NCBI GenBank assembly: GCA_024637315.1
Contig: JAGXFH010000056.1
Coordinates: 1 to 64,000 of the forward strand
DNA: 64,000 nt
Source of the DNA: Brevirhabdus sp.
Lineage (GTDB): Bacteria; Pseudomonadota; Alphaproteobacteria; Rhodobacterales; Rhodobacteraceae
Reading direction: 5' to 3'
Of this stretch, positions 20,240 through 28,522 are shown in pieces. The notes beneath the pieces were generated by a model that searched no databases, was not told the origin of the DNA, and saw nothing but the letters and a program-made list of their open reading frames with translations. The position numbers and the translations under genes were made by a program. Numbering within the stretch: the first letter of the stretch is position 1; each line of letters begins with the position of its first letter.

Positions 20240-20902
20240 ATGTCGTTGCTCCGTGTCCTTGCCTTCGCTGGTTTCATGGCTGCGCCTGCCGCCGCCTGCG
20301 ATCTGGCGCTACTGTTGGCGGTGGATGTTTCGGGATCGGTCAGCCGGGAAGAGTACCGGATACAGAGTGACGGGTTGGCGGCGGCACTGCGCGACGGGCT
20401 GGTGGCAGAGGCGCTGATCAAGGCGCAGGCGCGGGTGGCCCTGGTGCAGTGGTCGGGCACGTCGCGCCAAGAGGTGACGATTCCCTGGGTTGCGATCGAG
20501 AGCTATGCTGACCTTGACGTTTTGGCCGCACGGATCGAGACCGACGAACGGCTTTGGCGCGATTACTCGACCGCGATCGGCGAGGCTCTTGCCATCGGCG
20601 AGGCGCAGTTTGCCGATGTGCCCGACTGCAGGCGCCGGGTGATCGACGTGTCCGGCGATGGGTCGTCCAATGAAGGGCAGGAACCGCGCGAGCGTCACGC
20701 GGCCTTGCGCGCAGCGGGGATTACCGTGAACGCGCTGGTGATCGAAGGCAGCGAGCCCGATCTGGACGTCTATTTCTGGGAGAACGTGATTATCGGCGAG
20801 GGCGCCTTTATAATCACGGCGAACGGATTCGCCGAATATCCGTCGGCGATCCGGCGCAAGCTGATCCGGGAGACCACGCAGCAGGTGGCGATGCTTGACT
20901 AG
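20240..20902 (+). CDS. DUF1194 von Willebrand factor A-like exported protein
   Basis: A 220-residue protein with a short signal peptide (MSLLRVLAFAGFMAAPAAA). It is followed at once by a vWA-like fold whose metal-ion adhesion site is visible as LLAVDVSGSVSREEY (DxSxS), with RRVIDVSGDGSSNEG later. DUF1194 is common in Rhodobacterales and of unknown role, probably periplasmic protein or ligand binding. It is the last gene before the sdh promoter region, which holds two TGTGATCACA-type palindromes starting about 20 bases after its stop. Confidence 0.88.
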   Translation: MSLLRVLAFAGFMAAPAAACDLALLLAVDVSGSVSREEYRIQSDGLAAALRDGLVAEALIKAQARVALVQWSGTSRQEVTIPWVAIESYADLDVLAARIETDERLWRDYSTAIGEALAIGEAQFADVPDCRRRVIDVSGDGSSNEGQEPRERHAALRAAGITVNALVIEGSEPDLDVYFWENVIIGEGAFIITANGFAEYPSAIRRKLIRETTQQVAMLD

Positions 20903-20923
20903 GCAGGGTGGCGCAAACGCATG

Positions 20924-20954
20924 CGTGATCACAGGGTGTTTTTTGTGATCACAA
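20924..20954. promoter_or_regulatory. Paired TGTGATCACA-type palindromes upstream of sdhC
   Basis: CGTGATCACA at 20924-20933 and TTGTGATCACAA at 20943-20954 have centres 20 bases apart, about 135-160 bases upstream of sdhC. They repeat the motif pair seen upstream of sucC, implying one regulator for both TCA operons. This is distinct from a CRP/FNR site, which needs a spacer between TGTGA and TCACA. Confidence 0.62.
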
Positions 20955-21084
20955 GACGTCTAGGTGGTCGCATTTGTCGCGGCCAACGCGGCTGTTGGCT
21001 TTGCCGGCCTAGTGACATTGCTGCAAAAGACGCTATCACGGAATACAGAACCGCCCGCATGGCAACAACAGGTAAGGAGCACAC

Positions 21085-21468
21085 ATGGCTGATGTGAACC
21101 GGGGCGACCGGCCGCTTTCCCCACATTTGTCGATCTATCGCCCGCAACTGACCTCGATGACCTCGATCCTGACGCGGATCACCGGCAATGCGCTGCTGAT
21201 CACTGCGCTGCTGATCGTGTGGTGGTTTCTGGCCGCGGCGACGTCCTCGGGCTATTTCGATGTGGTGAACGGGATCCTGACCAACTGGTTCGGCGATCTG
21301 GTGATGTTCCTGTCGCTTTGGGCGATCTGGTATCACCTGCTGGCGGGATTGCGGCATCTTTACTGGGATACCGGCCGCGGGTTGGAGATCGAGACAGCCG
21401 AGAAACTGGGCTGGGGCGTCATTGGCGGATCGGTGGTGCTGACCATCCTGACCGCACTGGTCATATAG
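21085..21468 (+). CDS. sdhC: Succinate dehydrogenase cytochrome b556 subunit
   Basis: A 127-residue membrane anchor with three transmembrane helices. The N-terminal RPLSPHLSIYRPQLTSMTSILTRITG signature and the haem-ligand histidine in WYHLLAGLRHLYWD near residue 88 are typical of SdhC. It binds haem b and quinone together with SdhD in the cytoplasmic membrane. A GTAAGGAGC ribosome site precedes the ATG. It is first gene of the sdhCDA(B) operon, 11 bases before sdhD. Confidence 0.95.
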   Translation: MADVNRGDRPLSPHLSIYRPQLTSMTSILTRITGNALLITALLIVWWFLAAATSSGYFDVVNGILTNWFGDLVMFLSLWAIWYHLLAGLRHLYWDTGRGLEIETAEKLGWGVIGGSVVLTILTALVI

Positions 21469-21479
21469 GAGGCGGATCA

Positions 21480-21851
21480 ATGGCATTTCTGACGGACCGC
21501 AAGCGCGCCATTGGCATGGGATCGGCCAAATCAGGCACAGCGCATCACTGGTCGATGACCATCAGCTCGGTCGGGCTGCTGGTTCTGGTGCCGCTGTTCA
21601 TCTTCACCTTTGGCCGGGCGCTGGGGTCGTCCTACGAGGATGTGCTGGTCTACTACGCGAAGCCGTTCCCGGCGATCATCGCGGCGCTGACAATCGTGGT
21701 CGGCTTCATGCATTTCAAGAATGGCGTGCGGGTACTGATCGAGGATTACGTTCACGGCTTGGCGCGCGAGGTTCTGATCATCGCGATGATCTGCCTGAGC
21801 TACGGCGCCGCGGCGACGGGATTGTTCGCCATCGCACGACTGGCGCTTTGA
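21480..21851 (+). CDS. sdhD: Succinate dehydrogenase hydrophobic membrane anchor
   Basis: A 123-residue anchor subunit beginning MAFLTDRKRAIGMGSAKSGTAHHWSMTISSVGLL, with three hydrophobic helices and the conserved MHFKNGVRVLIEDYVHG segment holding a likely haem-contact histidine. The ATG at 21480 follows TAGGAGGCGGATCA, a strong ribosome site. A longer in-frame extension upstream is only a shadow of sdhC. It completes the quinone-reducing membrane domain with SdhC. Confidence 0.95.
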   Translation: MAFLTDRKRAIGMGSAKSGTAHHWSMTISSVGLLVLVPLFIFTFGRALGSSYEDVLVYYAKPFPAIIAALTIVVGFMHFKNGVRVLIEDYVHGLAREVLIIAMICLSYGAAATGLFAIARLAL

Positions 21852-21863
21852 GGATATCGAGAC

Positions 21864-23669
21864 ATGGCAGCTTATGAATACGAAACCCACGAATATGATG
21901 TTGTGGTTGTGGGGGCCGGTGGCGCCGGTTTGCGGGCAACTCTGGGCATGGCCGAACAGGGGCTGCGCACGGCTTGCGTGACCAAAGTGTTCCCGACCCG
22001 GTCGCATACCGTGGCAGCACAGGGCGGGATTGCCGCATCGCTGGGGAATATGGGGCCGGATCACTGGCAGTGGCATATGTATGACACGGTCAAGGGCTCG
22101 GACTGGCTGGGCGATACGGATGCGATGGAATACCTTGCGCGCGAAGCCCCCAAGGCGGTTTACGAACTGGAGCATTACGGCGTGCCGTTTTCCCGCACCG
22201 AAGACGGGCGGATCTACCAGCGCCCGTTCGGTGGCCACACGACCGAATTCGGCGAAGGCCCGCCGGTGCAGCGCACCTGTGCCGCCGCCGACCGCACTGG
22301 TCATGCGATCCTGCACACGCTTTACGGGCAAAGCCTGAAGCACAATGCCGAGTTCTACATCGAGTATTTCGCCATCGACCTGATAATGTCCGAGGACGGC
22401 GCCTGCCAGGGCGTTCTGGCGTGGAAGCTGGATGATGGCACGATGCATGTCTTCAACGCCAAGATGACGGTGCTGGCGACCGGCGGCTATGGCCGCGCCT
22501 ATTTCAGCGCGACCTCGGCCCATACCTGCACCGGCGATGGTGGCGGCATGGTGGCGCGGGCCGGGCTGCCGTTGCAGGACATGGAATTCGTGCAGTTCCA
22601 CCCGACCGGTATCTACGGTGCTGGCTGCCTGATCACCGAGGGTGCGCGGGGCGAGGGCGGGTATCTGACCAATTCCGAGGGCGAGCGTTTCATGGAACGC
22701 TATGCACCGACATATAAAGACCTGGCGTCGCGCGACGTGGTTTCGCGGTGCATGACGATGGAGATCCGCGAGGGCCGCGGTGTCGGGCCCGAGAAGGACC
22801 ACATCCATCTGCACCTCAACCACCTGCCGCCCGAAACGCTGCAACTGCGCTTGCCGGGAATATCCGAAAGCGCGCGGATTTTCGCGGGCGTCGATCTGAC
22901 CAGGGAGCCGATCCCGGTCATTCCGACGGTGCATTACAACATGGGCGGAATTCCGACGAATTATTGGGGCGAGGTGCTGAACCCGACCGCAAAGAACCAT
23001 GACCGGGTGGCGCCCGGACTGATGGCCGTGGGCGAGGCAGGTTGCGCCAGCGTGCACGGCGCGAACCGGCTGGGCTCGAACTCGCTGATCGACCTGGTGG
23101 TGTTTGGCCGCGCGGCGGCGATCCGGGCCGGAGAGATCGTGGATCCGTCCGAAGCCAATCCGAAGGTCAACACGACCTCTGTCGAAAAGGCTCTGGAGCG
23201 CTTCGACGATCTGCGCCATGCCGAGGGCGGCACACCGACCGCCGATCTGCGGCTGGAGATGCAAAAGACAATGCAGGACGATGCCGCAGTCTTTCGCACC
23301 GACGAAACGCTGGCGGAAGGCGTCAAGAAGATGACTGCCGTTGCCAAGAAGTTGGACGATCTGCACGTGACTGACCGCAGCCTGATCTGGAACAGCGACC
23401 TCATGGAGACGCTGGAACTGACCAACCTGATGCCGAACGCATTGGCGACGATCGTGGCCGCAGAGGCGCGCAAGGAGAGCAGGGGTGCCCATGCGCACGA
23501 GGACCATCCCGACCGCGACGACAAGAACTGGCGCAAGCACAGTCTGGCGACGGTCACCCATGCCAAGGTAAAGCTGACCTATCGCGACGTTCACCTCGAT
23601 CCGTTGTCCAAGGCCGAGGATGGTGGCATCGACATGAAGAAGATCGCGCCGAAGGCGAGGGTGTACTGA
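21864..23669 (+). CDS. sdhA: Succinate dehydrogenase flavoprotein subunit
   Basis: A 601-residue catalytic subunit that oxidises succinate to fumarate. FAD-binding [20 protein letters not shown] lies at the N-terminus, and the FAD-linked histidine is in [18 protein letters not shown] near residue 50. Active-site residues are in the HPTGIYGAG segment, and the region [28 protein letters not shown] is intact. Normal length. The iron-sulfur subunit gene, usually next, is displaced 3.6 kb downstream behind cargo genes. Confidence 0.98.
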   Translation: MAAYEYETHEYDVVVVGAGGAGLRATLGMAEQGLRTACVTKVFPTRSHTVAAQGGIAASLGNMGPDHWQWHMYDTVKGSDWLGDTDAMEYLAREAPKAVYELEHYGVPFSRTEDGRIYQRPFGGHTTEFGEGPPVQRTCAAADRTGHAILHTLYGQSLKHNAEFYIEYFAIDLIMSEDGACQGVLAWKLDDGTMHVFNAKMTVLATGGYGRAYFSATSAHTCTGDGGGMVARAGLPLQDMEFVQFHPTGIYGAGCLITEGARGEGGYLTNSEGERFMERYAPTYKDLASRDVVSRCMTMEIREGRGVGPEKDHIHLHLNHLPPETLQLRLPGISESARIFAGVDLTREPIPVIPTVHYNMGGIPTNYWGEVLNPTAKNHDRVAPGLMAVGEAGCASVHGANRLGSNSLIDLVVFGRAAAIRAGEIVDPSEANPKVNTTSVEKALERFDDLRHAEGGTPTADLRLEMQKTMQDDAAVFRTDETLAEGVKKMTAVAKKLDDLHVTDRSLIWNSDLMETLELTNLMPNALATIVAAEARKESRGAHAHEDHPDRDDKNWRKHSLATVTHAKVKLTYRDVHLDPLSKAEDGGIDMKKIAPKARVY

Positions 23670-23720
23670 CGATGCGCAGACGCGGACCAAAATCCGTTCG
23701 GCAGAGCGACGGGCCGAGAA

Positions 23721-24476
23721 TTGTTTCGCCTTTGGCCAAAGCCAAAGCCTGACAAAGCACCACGCGGCGACAAGATCGTTACGGTGGTTGGCGCCTTTCG
23801 GTGCGGCACCAACTATCTGAAGGCCCTCCTGGAGCTGAACCATGCCTGCGAAGTCCGGTTCCACACCTACGGTTGGAAGCACGGGTTCGTTCCGGTGGTG
23901 TCGGAATTCGCCGACGACAAGCTTGACATATCAAGCGGCGTGTTCGTGACCAAATCGCCGCTGTCGTTCTTGAACTCGCGGCACAGCTATTACTACGAGG
24001 TCGGGCGCAACATGGATGCGCTGAAGGACTGGCCCGATTTCCTGCGCTCGCCGCTGACGATCCATACCGAGATCAGCCCGGAATACCGATTCCGCAATCC
24101 CGTCGATTACTGGAATGCGCTGAACTGGAACCACCTGAGCGTGGCCCGGAAAAATGCGGGCTTTGTGCATTGCAGGTATGAGTCGCTGATCGCGGATGAC
24201 GAAGCGCTGGTCGCGGAACTGGCGGCGGAACATGGCCTGGCCCGAAACTCTGCCGCATTTGTTCGACCGGTGATGAAAATGAAACGGATGTCGGATGCGC
24301 CGGGCGCAAGGAAGCGCTACGAGAGCGACCAGCGTTTCGAGCCGGAGCAGTATCGCTCGCGGGCCTATCTGGATCGGTACACGCCTGAGGACATCGAATT
24401 CATAGCCTCGCAGGTGGACCCTGAGGTGCTGAGCCAGTTGGGTTACGATCCGATCGAAACCGAGGCGCAGGCATGA
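23721..24476 (+). CDS. Sulfotransferase-like P-loop protein
   Basis: A 251-residue protein with an N-terminal P-loop strand IVTVVGAFRCGTNYLKALLELNH resembling a 5'-phosphosulfate-binding loop, and a later FVHCRYESLIADDEALVAELAAEHGL, the usual Arg-Tyr-Glu-x-Leu segment of bacterial sulfotransferases. It probably transfers sulfate to a surface glycan, with unknown acceptor. The likely start is TTG at 23721, 51 bases after sdhA. Its stop overlaps the next ATG. It lies in the cargo stretch splitting sdhA from sdhB. Confidence 0.65.
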   Translation: MFRLWPKPKPDKAPRGDKIVTVVGAFRCGTNYLKALLELNHACEVRFHTYGWKHGFVPVVSEFADDKLDISSGVFVTKSPLSFLNSRHSYYYEVGRNMDALKDWPDFLRSPLTIHTEISPEYRFRNPVDYWNALNWNHLSVARKNAGFVHCRYESLIADDEALVAELAAEHGLARNSAAFVRPVMKMKRMSDAPGARKRYESDQRFEPEQYRSRAYLDRYTPEDIEFIASQVDPEVLSQLGYDPIETEAQA

Positions 24477-25214
24477 CAGCGGATCAGGACATTCTGTTTC
24501 ATCTCGGCTTTCAAAAGACCGGGACGACGACGATTCAGGCGATGCTGAACGCGAACGCGGATCGGTTCCCGGACCTCGACATTCGCGCCTATGGCGATGC
24601 CACCAAGGATCTGCGGGAAACTGGAACTCGCATTGAATCGGCATGTCGATCGCGCGCGTGAAAACGGCAAGCCGTGCCTGATTTCGGATGAGAACATCCT
24701 TGGCCGTGTGCCCTATTCAGCCACTGGCGATGTTCTGACCTGGGCCGAGATGATCTTGCCGATGATCGAGGCCTCTTGTTCTGACCTTTCGATCCGGTTC
24801 GTATTCTATACGCGTCAGCCTGGCGCCTGGCTGCACAGCAGCTACAATCAGGCGGTCAAGCGCGGGCGGGTTTCGGTCGATTTCGAAACCTGGAAGAATA
24901 ACGCGCCGTTCACTGTTGACTGGGCGGCATGGCGTGACCGGATTCAGGGACTCTGCGAGGCGCCTGTCGAGTTCGTCGGTATGGAAGACGAGCTGGACCG
25001 GCACGGGTTTCCAGGTGCGCGGCTGTTGCATCATATGGGCGTGGCACCCGCTTCATGGCCAGGTCTGGCGCAGCCGAACGTGCAGAATCCGTCACTGCCG
25101 GAAAGTGCGATACGGTTGATGCGGCTGGTGAACCGGCTACCACTGCCCGACAGTCAGGTGATCCGGATCAGCGAAACTGTCGAAAGCCTGTTCGCAAAGG
25201 GGACGGGGAAATGA
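24473..25214 (+). pseudogene. Sulfotransferase-family gene with a single-base frameshift
   Basis: The first frame (24473 to about 24620) encodes MTADQDILFHLGFQKTGTTTIQ, a classic 5'-phosphosulfate-binding loop. The +1-shifted frame continues from about 24621 with LELALNRHVDRARENGKPCLISDENILGR and runs to 25214. One extra base near 24617-24620 (GGGAAACTGG) explains the break, and without it a protein of about 246 residues results. The rest of the coding DNA is intact, so the lesion is recent or is a sequencing error. ATGA overlaps join it to both neighbours. Confidence 0.75.
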
Positions 25215-25965
25215 AGGTTGCCAATCTTGCAACATATCCGCCGCGGCATGCGTCGATGCTTGATGTCGTGCGGGCGCTGGCGCCGCAGCTCGACCGCTTG
25301 AATGTAGTTCTCAACGAGTATGAGCAAGTACCACAGGACCTGGATGCGTTTTCCAATGTTGTCGGCATCCTTCCCGAGCATGACACCAAGGATGCGGGGA
25401 AGTTCCTGCCCGACGTTTCGGATGCGGATTATGTCTTTCTGGTCGATGATGACCTGATTTATCCCGATGACTACGTTGCCAGAACGATCGCCTCGTTCGA
25501 GGCTTTGGGACCGTCCGGCTTCGTCGGCGCCTATCACGGGTCGCTCTATGTCCGGCCGCCATTCGAACTCGAACGCGCGGCGTTGACAAATGGATCCGTT
25601 TTCACCTGCGCCCGACCGAGATTGCGGACTATCGAAAGGTATTCACATTCTACCGCAAGACTGAAAACCCCATCGTGGTCGATCAGATTGCCTCTGGCGT
25701 TGCAATTCTGCGCGGGCAGGACATGCCGCCGTTTTCCTACATGGAAGACAGCCAGAAATTCGTCGATGTCCGACTGGCGCGGTGGGGGTTCGAGAACGGG
25801 CTGATCCCGGTGATTCTATGTCGAGACGAGAATTGGCTGCGTCCGGTTCGCTACGATGAAACGATCTATCAGGGCTTCACCCGCACCAATCCGCCTGCAG
25901 TGGCAGGGGAAATCCGGACCTATGCATTCAAGGTCAGGCGTCGCGGGGAGATATTGTCGGGATGA
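25211..25965 (+). pseudogene. Glycosyltransferase-like gene with a single-base frameshift
   Basis: Begins MKVANLATYPPRHASMLDVVRALAPQLDRL and includes DADYVFLVDDDLIYPDDYV, the DxD nucleotide-sugar site of GT-A glycosyltransferases, near residue 80. The first frame loses sense near 25583. The next frame then continues DKWIRFHLRPTEIADYRKVF and ends KVRRRGEILSG at 25965. Loss of one base near 25580-25584 accounts for this, giving a protein of about 251 residues if repaired. It is the second frameshift within 1 kb. It probably modified a surface glycan together with the sulfotransferases. Confidence 0.72.
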
Positions 25966-26130
25966 AACCGCAGACCGCCAGATTGGGACAAAGTGCCGGT
26001 TTCGTCATTTCTTTCGATGTGCCAGACTGCCTGCAGAATTCGAGTTCCAAGAGAATCTCTTTCGATCCTCTGCCCGAAGGCGGGATGGGCGGGTCGAACC
26101 TGAAAAGCATAGCCCGAAAGCGAGGATTTG

Positions 26131-26451
26131 ATGATGCGCCTGCTGGTTTCGATAACTGCGGTTGCGGTTCTGACATCTGGCTGCGCGCCCGGCGCCATCA
26201 TCTACGATGCCTCGCGCAAGGGCACGGTGTCGGTCGCCGAGCGAATACTGGCGCAGACTCATCCCGGGCTTGAAAGCAATGCAGCGGCGGAATGTGTCAT
26301 CGCCGGAATGAGCTACGGCGAGATCCTGAAGCTGGGGACCAGCGACACGACCAAGGTGACGGCCCAGTCCCGCGATCTTGTGGCCGAGGTCGTCGGGCGC
26401 CCGAAAACGGCAGAATGCCTGGCCGCCCTGCCGGAGGCTTCGGTGGAATGA
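26131..26451 (+). CDS. Small exported protein/lipoprotein, paralogue of the gene at 26950
   Basis: About 106 residues. The start is at ATG 26131 (or 26134) behind GAGGA. The N-terminus has a lipoprotein-like signal (LLVSITAVAVLTSGCAPG with the lipobox Cys near residue 18). The mature part, KGTVSVAERILAQTHPGLESNAAAECVIAGMSYGEILKLG, aligns with the product of 26950-27273 across both Cys positions and the [18 protein letters not shown] end, so the two are tandem paralogues. Function unknown. Its TGA overlaps the next ATG. Confidence 0.75.
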   Translation: MMRLLVSITAVAVLTSGCAPGAIIYDASRKGTVSVAERILAQTHPGLESNAAAECVIAGMSYGEILKLGTSDTTKVTAQSRDLVAEVVGRPKTAECLAALPEASVE

Positions 26452-26735
26452 TCAGGAGTCTTGCGCCCTTGCTGGGTCTGGTCCTGTTGGTGGCGACCTG
26501 CGGGCCGGTGCCGCCGGAACAGGCCGCGCGGGAATGTGAAGAGCGCGCGCGGGGCGCCAAGCCGGTCAGTGGGCAGGTGAGGATCGGCGCCGGAAACGGT
26601 GGCGTGGAGACGGGAATTGATTTGGGCATTGTGCTGTCGAGCGACACCCTGACCGGCCGCGATCCGGTGGATATCTATGACCGCTGCGTGCGGGCCAAGA
26701 CAGGGCAGGGGCCGTTTCGGCCCCCGAATCTCTGA
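26448..26735 (+). CDS. Small exported protein (95 aa)
   Basis: Starts MIRSLAPLLGLVLLVATCGPVPPEQAARECEERARGAKP, a lipoprotein-type signal with a candidate lipobox Cys near residue 18, followed by a short mature part with Cys residues (AARECEERA, DRCVRAKTG). The glycine-rich strand SGQVRIGAGNGGVETGIDLGIVLSSD suggests a beta structure. No family recognised. The ATGA overlap with the gene before and TGATG overlap with the frame after place it inside a tightly coupled run leading to sdhB. Confidence 0.68.
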   Translation: MIRSLAPLLGLVLLVATCGPVPPEQAARECEERARGAKPVSGQVRIGAGNGGVETGIDLGIVLSSDTLTGRDPVDIYDRCVRAKTGQGPFRPPNL

Positions 26736-26953
26736 TGGGTGCCGTTGCGGGATATTCCGGAACGCCCCCGGCGCAGAAACCGGGGCTGAAAGACGGTCGG
26801 GCGGTGGCCATAGCCGGATGTCCATCCTCTTTGGAAGGGTTGCCGAAAGACCGCGCATTCGCGTTTCCGAAAGGGGTTGAGGACGAGATCTGGTCCGGCC
26901 TCAAGATCGTGACTCCCGAAAAATATCGCGACCGGCATGGAGGGCGAAAATGA
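26735..26953 (+). CDS. Possible small gene (72 aa), coupled on both sides
   Basis: The ATG overlaps the preceding stop as TGATG and the stop overlaps the following start as ATGA, exactly filling the space between two exported-protein genes. The product (MGAVAGYSGTPPAQKPGLKDG, ending [12 protein letters not shown]) is polar, lacks a signal peptide and matches nothing I know. The double coupling is the main argument that it is translated; codon use is ordinary for the region. Confidence 0.5.
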   Translation: MGAVAGYSGTPPAQKPGLKDGRAVAIAGCPSSLEGLPKDRAFAFPKGVEDEIWSGLKIVTPEKYRDRHGGRK

Positions 26954-27273
26954 TAGTCAAACTGACGGGAATTGTTGGGCTGGTTCTGCTGACTGCCTGT
27001 TCGGGCAGCGAGCCGATTGTGCAGCAAACTGCCCGGAACGCTGCAAAATCGGTGGTCACGAACGTGATCGCGCAACGCTTTCCGGGTGTGAATGCCGCGC
27101 CCTTCAGCGATTGCATCATCGACAATGCCAGTGATCAGGAAATACTGAATATCGCGACAGGCGCGCTGACTGGACCGGACGAGGCGACGGTGCAGATTAT
27201 CTTGAACATCGCGCGCCGGCCTGCGACGGTGCAATGCATCGGGCCGGCAGCGCTGGATAACTTTCTGGGATGA
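26950..27273 (+). CDS. Small lipoprotein directly upstream of sdhB
   Basis: A 107-residue protein beginning [22 protein letters not shown], a clear lipoprotein signal with lipobox LTAC and Cys at residue 17. The mature domain ([41 protein letters not shown]) is paralogous to the gene at 26131. Similar small exported proteins are found between sdhA and sdhB in other Rhodobacterales as far as I recall. It ends four bases before sdhB, so it is expressed with the enzyme, but a role in assembly or anchoring is only a guess. Confidence 0.75.
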   Translation: MIVKLTGIVGLVLLTACSGSEPIVQQTARNAAKSVVTNVIAQRFPGVNAAPFSDCIIDNASDQEILNIATGALTGPDEATVQIILNIARRPATVQCIGPAALDNFLG

Positions 27274-27277
27274 AGAC

Positions 27278-28057
27278 ATGGTTCAACTGACACTTCCGAA
27301 GAACAGCCGTATCACCACCGGCAAGACCTGGCCGGCGCCCGAGGGCTCCAAGAATGTCCGCAAGGTCAGCATTTATCGGTGGAACCCCGATGACGGGAAG
27401 AACCCGCAGGTCGACACCTATTTCGTCGATATGGATTCGTGCGGGCCGATGGTTCTGGACGCGCTGATCAAGATCAAGACCGAAATCGACCCGACCCTGA
27501 CCTTCCGCCGGTCCTGCCGCGAGGGAATTTGCGGGTCCTGCGCGATGAACATCGACGGCATCAACACGCTGGCCTGCACCTACGGGATGGACGAGATCAA
27601 GGGCGATGTGAAGATCTACCCCTTGCCGCACATGCCGGTGATCAAGGACCTGGTGCCGGATCTGACGCATTTCTATGCCCAGCATGCCAGCGTCAAACCG
27701 TGGCTTGAGACCAAGACCAACGCGCCGCAAAAGGAATGGCGGCAGTCGATCGAGGACCGCGAAAAGCTGGATGGCGACTACGAATGCATCATGTGCGCCT
27801 GCTGCTCGACCTCTTGCCCAAGTTACTGGTGGAATGGCGACCGCTACCTTGGGCCGGCCGCGCTGTTGCACGCGCATCGCTGGATCGTGGATTCGCGCGA
27901 CGAGGCAACGGGCGAGCGGCTGGACGATCTGGAGGATCCGTTCAAGCTGTATCGCTGCCACACGATCATGAATTGTACCAAGACCTGCCCCAAGGGGCTG
28001 AACCCGGCCCGAGCGATTGCCGAGATCAAGCAGATGATGATCGAGCGGGTGGTCTGA
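27278..28057 (+). CDS. sdhB: Succinate dehydrogenase iron-sulfur subunit
   Basis: A 259-residue electron-transfer subunit. All three cluster sites are visible: [2Fe-2S] in [23 protein letters not shown] (residues 68-90), [4Fe-4S] in [16 protein letters not shown], and [3Fe-4S] in [21 protein letters not shown]. It passes electrons from SdhA flavin to quinone bound by SdhCD. The gene follows the small lipoprotein gene after four bases and is separated from sdhA by about 3.6 kb of cargo. Length is normal. Confidence 0.98.
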   Translation: MVQLTLPKNSRITTGKTWPAPEGSKNVRKVSIYRWNPDDGKNPQVDTYFVDMDSCGPMVLDALIKIKTEIDPTLTFRRSCREGICGSCAMNIDGINTLACTYGMDEIKGDVKIYPLPHMPVIKDLVPDLTHFYAQHASVKPWLETKTNAPQKEWRQSIEDREKLDGDYECIMCACCSTSCPSYWWNGDRYLGPAALLHAHRWIVDSRDEATGERLDDLEDPFKLYRCHTIMNCTKTCPKGLNPARAIAEIKQMMIERVV

Positions 28058-28522
28058 CCCCCAAGCTGCAACACGGCTACGCCGCGGGCGTCATGACAGA
28101 GGTTGCGCCGCGCCTGAAGAACCAGACGATGCGTCCGGCGGGTTATTTCGAACGAAAGGCGAGGCGGGTCAGGCTTGCGGCCGAGGCGAGTCTGCTGCAA
28201 TGCAGCAAGTTCTTGACAAACGGCTCGAAACACACGATGTGACAGTCATTGGACAAGCCTCCTGCCGCGTGAGCAGTGAAGATCCGAAAAGAAGAAAGAA
28301 ACGGATCACCGCTTGGACGACGATCACCAGATAAGTGATCCACTTAAGGTTCCCATATCACGCAGGGGTCCGACGATCTGATCGCTACCGGGCAATTCGG
28401 CCTGATGGCGAATTCGGATCGCCAACCATGCGACGGCTGTGACCGGTTCGGTATGACCGGGCGGTGACGGCTGCATTCAATATGAAGCGGTATGCCCACG
28501 GCAGCCGCAGAGAAGGTAGAAT
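28058..28522. other. sdhB-helicase intergenic region with palindromes
   Basis: About 465 bases without a convincing gene. A 49-codon frame at 28093-28242 (MTEVAPRLKNQTMRPAGYFERK) is possible but runs through a PhaR-like dyad and lacks a clear ribosome site. Two dyads are visible: TGCTGCAATGCAGCA at 28193-28207 and TAAGTGATCCACTTA at 28332-28346. A TTGACA hexamer lies at 28213. The region probably contains the promoter and a long untranslated leader of the DEAD-box helicase gene. Confidence 0.5.
28193..28207. promoter_or_regulatory. PhaR-like dyad TGCTGCA-A-TGCAGCA
   Basis: A perfect 15-base dyad with the CTGC-N3-GCAG core, immediately before a TTGACA hexamer. It matches the form of the mdh-upstream dyad and of known PhaR sites in Rhodobacterales. 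The gene controlled is unclear: the nearest downstream is the DEAD-box helicase, 315 bases away, unless an unannotated short transcript lies between. Confidence 0.4.

Noticed and set aside
24419-24425. Idea that the sdh-interval genes form a mobile element
   Set aside because: No transposase, integrase, inverted ends or direct repeats were found around 23670-27277; insertion must have been by another route.
25962-26273. 103-codon frame starting at an ATGA overlap after the glycosyltransferase
   Set aside because: More than half of it is the out-of-frame shadow of the small lipoprotein gene at 26131, and its unique part has no recognisable content.
28093-28242. 49-codon frame after sdhB
   Set aside because: No ribosome site and overlaps the TGC dyad and a promoter-like hexamer; kept only as a remark in the intergenic entry.
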